Below are positions 58,674 to 64,000 of a stretch of DNA of 64,000 bases, one piece after another. Positions within the stretch are counted from its first letter, which is position 1; each line of letters begins with the position of its first letter. Position numbers and translations under genes: made by a program. Under the pieces are notes generated by a model. The model did no database searches and was not told where the DNA came from. It was given only the letters and a program-made list of their open reading frames with translations. The stretch is from CBDCOD01 sp965219665. GTDB taxonomy: Bacteria; Pseudomonadota; Gammaproteobacteria; CAKMZV01. Location: assembly GCA_965219665.1 (NCBI GenBank), contig CBDCOD010000025.1, forward strand, positions 1 to 64,000, in the 5' to 3' direction.

Positions 58674-59422
58674 GCCAATGTCAAAATATCATAGCCAGTA
58701 TCGGTTACTGCTAAAGTATGCTCCCATTGTGCTGATAGTGAGCGATCACGAGTGACCACAGTCCACTTGTCTTTGAGCACTTTAGTGCCTTCTTTGCCTA
58801 AATTAATCATAGGTTCTATGGTAAAAGTCATGCCAGGTTGTAACTGGATGCTTTTGTCATTATTGCAGTAGTGCAGCACTTGAGGAGATTCATGGAAATT
58901 TTGACCAATACCATGTCCACAATAATCACGTACAACGCTGCATCTGTTTGCATGAGCATGTTGGGTAATGGCTTGACCGATTTCGCATAGATAGCCCCCA
59001 GGTTTGACGCAGTCTATGCCCTTATAAAGGCAATCATAGGCTACTTCACACAGGCGCTTTGCTGCAATATTGGGGTTGCCTACGTAATACATACGGCTGG
59101 CATCGCCGTGCCATCCATCTTTAATGGAGGTGATATCGATATTGACAATATCACCGTCCTTTAGAACTCTATCGGCTGGTATGCCGTGGCACACCTGATG
59201 ATTGATGGAGGTACATATAGACTTTGGAAAACCACGATATCCTAAAGTAGCTGGGATGACATTGTGTACTTCAGTCATTTGCTGATAAATCAACTCATCT
59301 AATTTTTCAGTTGTAATACCTGGCTCTACGAATGGTTCAATCCAGTCTAAGAGCATTGCAGTTACCTTGCCAGCAGCTCGTATAGAATCTATTTGTTGTG
59401 GTGTTTTGAGAATAACAGACAT
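58670..59422 (-). CDS. map: Methionine aminopeptidase, type I
   Basis: 250 residues when started at MSVILKTPQQID (59422); the GTG seven codons earlier overlaps the GGAGGG ribosome binding site. Metal ligands are in the family segments: IDITSIKDGWHGDASRMY (two Asp), CGHGIGQNFHESPQVLHY (His), TFTIEPMI (Glu) and WEHTLAVT (Glu). It removes the N-terminal Met of new proteins. The first gene of map-glnD-cmk-ratA-rnfH. Confidence 0.96.
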   Translation of the reverse strand: MSVILKTPQQIDSIRAAGKVTAMLLDWIEPFVEPGITTEKLDELIYQQMTEVHNVIPATLGYRGFPKSICTSINHQVCHGIPADRVLKDGDIVNIDITSIKDGWHGDASRMYYVGNPNIAAKRLCEVAYDCLYKGIDCVKPGGYLCEIGQAITQHAHANRCSVVRDYCGHGIGQNFHESPQVLHYCNNDKSIQLQPGMTFTIEPMINLGKEGTKVLKDKWTVVTRDRSLSAQWEHTLAVTDTGYDILTLA

Positions 59423-59569
59423 AGGCAAGATTGTACCCTCCACGCATCAGTTTCGTAAATGTCCGTTTGGTATGCGATATAATGCGCACCGATTAAAATG
59501 GATAGAGTATAGGAAGTTGTAATAGAACTTTAAATATTATGCTCAAAATCAGATAAGGAAAATATAGTC

Positions 59570-59908
59570 ATGGTTAGATTACAGCAGATACTGTTGAGCT
59601 TGGTTCTTGTGGTCGTATTCCCATTGTCACATGCCCAATCGCCATCTTCTCGTGGGGTTGTTTATGATACAGGAGCAGATCATTTTGTGGCAAAATGTGC
59701 ATTTTGTCACGGTGCGAAGGGAGAAGGAGTGGGTATTTTCCCTGCTTTGAAGGGGCTGAGTGCACAAGAAGCACAGAATAAGTTAGAGCGTTATCGCTCA
59801 TCTAAGAAGGTCGGGCGGTACAGTGCACTTATGTATGTGCGTTCTTCACAGTTGACTGACAAGCAGATAGAGCAGTTGGCAGATTACATAGGGCAATTGC
59901 CACGGTAG
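59570..59908 (+). CDS. Class I c-type cytochrome, periplasmic
   Basis: 112 residues: signal peptide (LQQILLSLVLVVVFPLSHAQ), then one cytochrome c domain with heme site CAFCH (Cys48, Cys51, His52 approximately), GAKGEGVGIFPALKGL, and the C-terminal Met in YSALMYVRSSQLTDKQIEQLADYI, likely the sixth ligand. It resembles the small cytochromes c4/c5/c553 group; the partner oxidase or reductase is not visible. A TATAAT at 59478-59483 could be its promoter. The next gene follows after 30 bases on the same strand. Confidence 0.9.
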   Translation: MVRLQQILLSLVLVVVFPLSHAQSPSSRGVVYDTGADHFVAKCAFCHGAKGEGVGIFPALKGLSAQEAQNKLERYRSSKKVGRYSALMYVRSSQLTDKQIEQLADYIGQLPR

Positions 59909-59938
59909 CCTTTAGACTAAAGTAAAGGAATAATCACT

Positions 59939-62026
59939 GTGTACTTAGACAATAAAAACATCTCTGGCGTAAAAATCTTATGGTTACTGCGGGACTCGCA
60001 GCAATCCACATTGCCTGATAACCAATGGATTATGTCAGGTAGGCATCTTATTCAACTCATGCGCCATGCGGTTTCAGTTGGCTTTCCTGGGATTGAGATA
60101 GGCGGAGGGCGTTTTTGGGAAATTTGCATGTTATCGGGTCAAAATCCCTTTCGTCTCATGCATAAAGCACACTCAGTTATTGAAGAAGAAGATACTCGTG
60201 AGAATCCTATTGAATTACAGGTTCTATTGCGTGGCTCTAATGGCATGGGCTTTGATCCGGTTGACATTTCTGTACAGAAGGAGTTAGTTAAGCAGCATGC
60301 TCAGGCAGGCATTTATACTTTTCGCACCTTCGATGCACTGAATGATATTAATAATGTACACTGCCTAAATATAAATGATGATGTACATTTTCAGGCTGCC
60401 CTTGCCTATACTGTTGATGGAACTCTGAAGGCAGGGGAATCTCCCATATACACTATTGAATACTATGTGAATTATGCAAAGCGGCTGCGGCGAAAGGGCT
60501 TTAAATCAGTGTGTATCAAAGACATGGCAGGTCAGTTGGATGCCAATACAGTTAAGACACTTGTTACTGCACTGAAAGCGGCCTGTGATTGTCCAGTCAC
60601 TTTACATATTCACTCTACAGATCATGAGCGTTCTTTGAGAACAATTTATGCAGCAATAGGGGTGCAAGTTGATGGTATTGAATTAGCAGTTTATCCGTTA
60701 GACGGTGGTGCTGGACATCATGATTTTCGTACTTTTATAGCGCTTCCAGAAATACAAAGATTAGAGGAAAGTGCGCTGGATGGGCTTGAGGAGAATCTTG
60801 CAGCTATTGCTGATGCTTCCAAGCGGGTAGATGTTTTAATCCCAACCAAGGTACGTAATAAATTATGTGCTGCTGGTGTTCCTGGGGGAGCTATTCCTTC
60901 CGTTGTTGCCATGTTAGAAGGTCAGTTCAGGAAAGAAATGGTTAGTTCAGATGATATAGACAGAGCCATATTTCTAGATCGCTATATTGATTTTGTTGGG
61001 CGGGTGCGTCAAGATGCAGGAAATGTTCCTTTGGTAACGCCTTCAGCGGATATTGTTTGTCGCCAAGCTGTATTCTCACTGAGTAGTAATCGCCACCTTA
61101 TTAAGCCTGCGATAGAGTTGAGCTTAGAGGAAATGTACGGTAATGTCACACCTGACTTTGCTCGGCTGGTGCTTGGGCACTTTGGTATGGTTTATTGTTA
61201 TGGAGATGTTGCCGCAGACGTGGAAGAAGTAGAGGTGCCTATTAGTTATCCAAATATCACACTAATTGATATGCTTAGTACGCGGACTGTCACAGGAGAT
61301 AAACCTTTTGAAAATTTATGGCTCTATCACTCCGATGGCGTGATGCGTGCACGGCGCATGCAGGAAAATTTGCCTACTTTTTCAGATTTTGTGGCTGAGG
61401 TAGATGCTTTTATCTCACGACTTGCAGATGTGCTTGCAGTAAAGTTACGCCGTAATGTCGCGCAGCATATTGCTGAAAATATCGTGTACCGCTTTGCCAA
61501 TCGTGAGCAGTTGGCTCTTTTTTTAGCAATGCCTCCTAAAGGGAAAAATGCGCGATTTTTATGGCTGGAATTGGTATTAGGCGACTTTTTCAAAGGGGGC
61601 AATAAATCTTTTGACTTAAGTCAAGAGGAAGCACTTGAACTCATGGAAACTTTGTACGGTTTGCAATGCTTGCCGAATGCTTGGAAAAGCAAGTCATCAG
61701 ACTTATACACCCTTGCGGCCTATATGCCAAAAATACAAGCTTATTTCAAAAAAGAGTTATTAGCTATTGATGCACAAATAGAAGAGGCAAGGCAACATGT
61801 ATGTGCTGAGCGTGAAGAAAAATGGATGTATCGTGGACCAACTAACCGAGGTAAAATCTATGCTTTGGAAGCGAGGCGCAATAGTGTTTTTGAACAACTT
61901 AATTTTTGTGGGACGGTTAATGCTGATGAGGTTCTAGCAGATAATGAGCCAGCGCGACTGGTACTCAATCACTTTATTTATCCTGCAATTTCTCAATATA
62001 TAGAACCGATTGATGCAAAAATTTAA
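59939..62026 (+). CDS. Carboxyltransferase-like (HMGL/PYC-OADA) protein without biotin domain
   Basis: 695 residues from GTG at 59939 (AAAGGA upstream). The first 300 residues form an HMGL-like TIM barrel as in the carboxyltransferase of pyruvate carboxylase and oxaloacetate decarboxylase alpha: GGRFWEICMLSGQNPFRLM, LLRGSNGMGF, SVCIKDMAGQLDANTV and a metal-site segment LHIHSTDHERS. The conserved C-terminal part follows (GVPGGAIPSVVAMLEGQF, VTPSADIVCRQAVF). The last 180 residues do not match a lipoyl/biotinyl domain and no MKM motif is seen. It may use a separate biotin protein or a different acceptor. Substrate unknown. Confidence 0.75.
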   Translation: MYLDNKNISGVKILWLLRDSQQSTLPDNQWIMSGRHLIQLMRHAVSVGFPGIEIGGGRFWEICMLSGQNPFRLMHKAHSVIEEEDTRENPIELQVLLRGSNGMGFDPVDISVQKELVKQHAQAGIYTFRTFDALNDINNVHCLNINDDVHFQAALAYTVDGTLKAGESPIYTIEYYVNYAKRLRRKGFKSVCIKDMAGQLDANTVKTLVTALKAACDCPVTLHIHSTDHERSLRTIYAAIGVQVDGIELAVYPLDGGAGHHDFRTFIALPEIQRLEESALDGLEENLAAIADASKRVDVLIPTKVRNKLCAAGVPGGAIPSVVAMLEGQFRKEMVSSDDIDRAIFLDRYIDFVGRVRQDAGNVPLVTPSADIVCRQAVFSLSSNRHLIKPAIELSLEEMYGNVTPDFARLVLGHFGMVYCYGDVAADVEEVEVPISYPNITLIDMLSTRTVTGDKPFENLWLYHSDGVMRARRMQENLPTFSDFVAEVDAFISRLADVLAVKLRRNVAQHIAENIVYRFANREQLALFLAMPPKGKNARFLWLELVLGDFFKGGNKSFDLSQEEALELMETLYGLQCLPNAWKSKSSDLYTLAAYMPKIQAYFKKELLAIDAQIEEARQHVCAEREEKWMYRGPTNRGKIYALEARRNSVFEQLNFCGTVNADEVLADNEPARLVLNHFIYPAISQYIEPIDAKI

Positions 62027-62059
62027 TTTTGTCATCTGATGACTGAGTATAAGTAATTT

Positions 62060-62299
62060 ATGTTGGGATATGCTCTAAAAAACTGGCGCTTTATCATACA
62101 TATTTTATTTAAGACACGCCATTTTGGCGTTAATAATCAATGGTGGAGTGCTGATGCATCTGCTCTATCGTGGTCGTATGCCAATCGGTTTATCGGAATA
62201 GTCTGTATTATTCCGATAATTCGTAATTATCAAGCAGCAAAATATAGAGCACATACTGGATGGATTCCCAAACATACAGCTAAACAGTATTTCCCGTGA
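62060..62299 (+). CDS. Small protein of unknown function
   Basis: 79 residues with several Trp and one hydrophobic stretch (FIGIVCIIPIIRNY) that might touch the membrane. No family is recognised and the ribosome binding site is weak. It sits between the HMGL-like gene and a small membrane protein on the same strand, so it is possibly cotranscribed, but it could be a chance frame. Confidence 0.35.
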   Translation: MLGYALKNWRFIIHILFKTRHFGVNNQWWSADASALSWSYANRFIGIVCIIPIIRNYQAAKYRAHTGWIPKHTAKQYFP

Positions 62300-62302
62300 G
62301 CT

Positions 62303-62428
62303 ATGACAAAAACACCTTTTAATCAGCCAGAAGAGGAGGTGGTAGTTCCACTATGGGTTCGAATTGGCGGAATTATTCTTCTTATTGCCGCTGTTTGTTT
62401 TGAGCTTTTATTGTGGATTGAACATTGA
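62303..62428 (+). CDS. Small single-helix membrane protein
   Basis: 41 residues from ATG at 62303: a polar N-terminus (MTKTPFNQPEEEVVVPLW) and one transmembrane helix (IGGIILLIAAVCFELLLW). Its stop overlaps the TTG start of the next gene, which suggests translational coupling. No family is recognised. The clean layout of a tail-anchored helix supports it as real. Confidence 0.5.
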   Translation: MTKTPFNQPEEEVVVPLWVRIGGIILLIAAVCFELLLWIEH

Positions 62429-63006
62429 ATCCTCAGCGTTACCCGCTTCGCTATGTCTATGCTATTACTGATAGGGACTTGACGCCGTGGTCGTTTGAGG
62501 CACTATATACTTTAATGCGAGGAGTTCATTGGCTACAGTATCGGGATAAATGCAGTGACTTACGAACAAAAAGACGGCAGGTATATTTATTGAAGCAAGT
62601 ATGTAGGCGCAGTAAAACAAAGCTAGTTATCAATGATGATATGGTTTTGGCAAGGCGCTGTCAGGTACCTATGTTGCATCTTGGAAAGCAGGAAATCCGC
62701 GATGGAATATTGGCTAAAATAGGACAGAACGTTAAATTTGGTTGTAGTTGTTATGATAGTGTGCAGTACGCTCGCCAAGCAAAGCGGAGAGGTGCGCGGT
62801 ATGCTGCTGCAGGCAGTGTGTATCTTTCACGAACTAAGCCGGATGCGCCAAGAGCCAGCCTGCGTACTGTGCGCTGTTTGCGGCAGCTATCTTCTCAGAA
62901 CTTTAAGACAATGGCTATTGGTGGAATACATTTTGGCAATATGGCGCCTGTTATTCGTACAGGGATAGATTATGTGGCAATGATACGGGGCTTTTGGTTG
63001 CGTTAA
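62425..63006 (+). CDS. ThiE/TenI-like thiamine phosphate synthase family protein
   Basis: 193 residues from a TTG at 62425 that overlaps the previous stop. The TIM-barrel signatures are present: YAITDRDL at the start, W.QYRDK (pyrimidine/phosphate side), LVINDDMVLA, LHLGKQE, FGCSCYDSVQYA, GARYAAAGSVYLSRTKP and the phosphate-binding AIGGI. A TenI-like or phosphoryl-processing role is as likely as true ThiE, since no other thi genes are near. Its stop overlaps the start of the acyltransferase gene (TAATG). Confidence 0.75.
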   Translation: MNPQRYPLRYVYAITDRDLTPWSFEALYTLMRGVHWLQYRDKCSDLRTKRRQVYLLKQVCRRSKTKLVINDDMVLARRCQVPMLHLGKQEIRDGILAKIGQNVKFGCSCYDSVQYARQAKRRGARYAAAGSVYLSRTKPDAPRASLRTVRCLRQLSSQNFKTMAIGGIHFGNMAPVIRTGIDYVAMIRGFWLR

Positions 63007-63881
63007 TGGCAAAGAAGCAGGGACGCTGGATTATCCCTCTATACCAGTTAATTAGCGCATTGCCATATCCGGTAGCCATGTTTATGGGCACCTTAGTTGG
63101 GAAACTCTTATTCCTTTTAAAAGGGCGCGACTACCATGTAACTTTAAAAAATATTCAGCAATGCTTTACAGAATTAGACGAGCATGAACAAAAAATGCTA
63201 GTGCGTAAATCGTTAATCAACTTAGCAATAAGCGGCTTTGAAATTCCTCTGATATGGCAAAAATCTAAGCCATGGCTACAGAAAAAAATTAAGCAGGTAG
63301 AAGGGGAGTGTGATCTAGTTAAAGCGTTAGAGCAAGGCAAAGGCTGTATTATTCTTACACCACATATTGGCTGTTGGGAAATTTGCTCGCATTATATTGC
63401 TTGGCATGCACAAAAGCCATTTCAAGCATTATACAAGGCACCGCACTATGCTCAGGTTGATCGCTTAATACAGGAAAAGCGCACTCGATTTGGTCAAAAA
63501 TTAGTGGAAATAACTCATGCGCCACGAGTGTTGCTGAAGGCTTTAAAAGATGGCTCACCCATTGGGATTCTACCAGACCAAGACCCGGGAAAGAATGGCT
63601 CAGTAGCCGTGCCATTTTTCAATATTGCAGTACCAACAATGACTTTAGCAGCGCGTCTGCATCAAAGGACAGAACTACCTGTTTTTTTTATTTACGCGAT
63701 CCGCTTGCCCAGAAATAATGGGTATAAAATAATAGTCAGCTCTTTTAGTGACATAGGGGCTAGTGTTGATAAAATTGCTTATGCCTTTAACCAAGAGATA
63801 GAGATGCGTGTGCGTGAGAATCCAGATCAGTATCAGTGGGCGTACAAGCGTTTTAAGCAAATTCCTAATTTTTATTCATAG
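63006..63881 (+). CDS. Lipid A biosynthesis (lauroyl/myristoyl) acyltransferase family
   Basis: 291 residues from the ATG at 63006 that overlaps the thiE-like stop; the earlier TTG is not preferred. LpxL/LpxM/HtrB family marks: an N-terminal hydrophobic anchor (LISALPYPVAMFMGTLVGKLLFLL), the catalytic HX4E motif in TPHIGCWEI, LYKAPHYAQVDRLI, and GILPDQDPGKNG with FFNIAVPT. It transfers an acyl chain to lipid A precursor at the inner membrane. Which of the two late steps it performs cannot be told. Confidence 0.88.
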   Translation: MAKKQGRWIIPLYQLISALPYPVAMFMGTLVGKLLFLLKGRDYHVTLKNIQQCFTELDEHEQKMLVRKSLINLAISGFEIPLIWQKSKPWLQKKIKQVEGECDLVKALEQGKGCIILTPHIGCWEICSHYIAWHAQKPFQALYKAPHYAQVDRLIQEKRTRFGQKLVEITHAPRVLLKALKDGSPIGILPDQDPGKNGSVAVPFFNIAVPTMTLAARLHQRTELPVFFIYAIRLPRNNGYKIIVSSFSDIGASVDKIAYAFNQEIEMRVRENPDQYQWAYKRFKQIPNFYS

Positions 63882-63924
63882 GTTTAATTATGCGTACAGA
63901 GTACACTGTGAGGATTTTATTCAA

Positions 63925-64000
63925 ATGAACACGGAAGCCGTTAAGCAGTATCTACTCAAATTTCAGAGAAATATCAGCAGTAGTTTAGAAGTGCACGAGC
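63925..64000 (+). CDS. hemF: Probable coproporphyrinogen III oxidase, N-terminal start (partial)
   Basis: From ATG 63925, with GAGG eleven bases upstream, the last bases code MNTEAVKQYLLKFQRNISSS and five more residues before the window ends. The V(K/R)QYL...Q..I...LE pattern resembles the HemF N-terminus. Only 25 residues are visible, so this is tentative. Confidence 0.4.
   Translation, partial: MNTEAVKQYLLKFQRNISSSLEVHE

Overview
The window looks like a chromosomal segment of a gammaproteobacterium. This rests on the Gram-negative lipid A acyltransferase (LpxL family), the map-glnD and ratA-rnfH gene pairs, guaBA, a Bor/Iss-type lipoprotein, an HvfA/B/C/X copper-peptide locus and a 16S 3' end with the CCTCCTT anti-Shine-Dalgarno. 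Genus cannot be fixed from what is visible. Ordinary housekeeping blocks flank a long accessory centre (about 8.5-49.5 kb).

Left flank (1-8.5 kb): the 3' end of a 16S rRNA gene is followed by tRNA-Ala(TGC), a Bor-family lipoprotein gene, a frameshifted outer-membrane barrel gene and tRNA-Ile(GAT). No 23S gene follows, so this rRNA operon is split and its spacer has been invaded. Then come argD-argF, a small exported protein, rpsU, panD and the guaB-guaA operon.

Accessory region 1 (8.5-27.6 kb): a complete type I restriction-modification operon (hsdM-hsdS-hsdR) carries an antitoxin-like/zeta-like toxin pair inside it; the toxin is frameshifted. After tRNA-Met lies a 4.5-kb repeat region holding three short CRISPR-like arrays (35-bp repeats, ten unique 33-39-bp spacers), each next to one of three 388-bp leader-like copies. 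Around them is a satellite whose units contain the same 35-bp repeat split by an insert. No cas gene is present in the window. A second, decaying type I system follows (YgjP-like protease, frameshifted hsdR, truncated rhuM, broken hsdS, intact hsdM). The block from the repeats to hsdM is bracketed by a near-perfect 21-bp inverted repeat.

Accessory region 2 (27.6-49.5 kb): a tandem family of very similar, very large secreted proteins, with four long copies and two truncated end copies. Each has a signal peptide, NHL beta-propeller blades, about 102-residue cadherin-like repeats and the same C-terminal Cys/hydrophobic/Arg sorting tail. The copies are mosaics with frameshifts, microhomology deletions and unit duplications, as expected for a locus shaped by recombination.

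Right flank (49.7-64 kb): an hvf locus (hvfX, an FMN glutamate-synthase-like gene, hvfA with ten EGKCG motifs, hvfC, hvfB); rnfH-ratA-cmk-glnD-map on the minus strand; then a cytochrome c, a large carboxyltransferase-like (HMGL family) protein, small unknown proteins, a ThiE/TenI-like protein, an LpxL-family acyltransferase and the first codons of a probable hemF on the plus strand.
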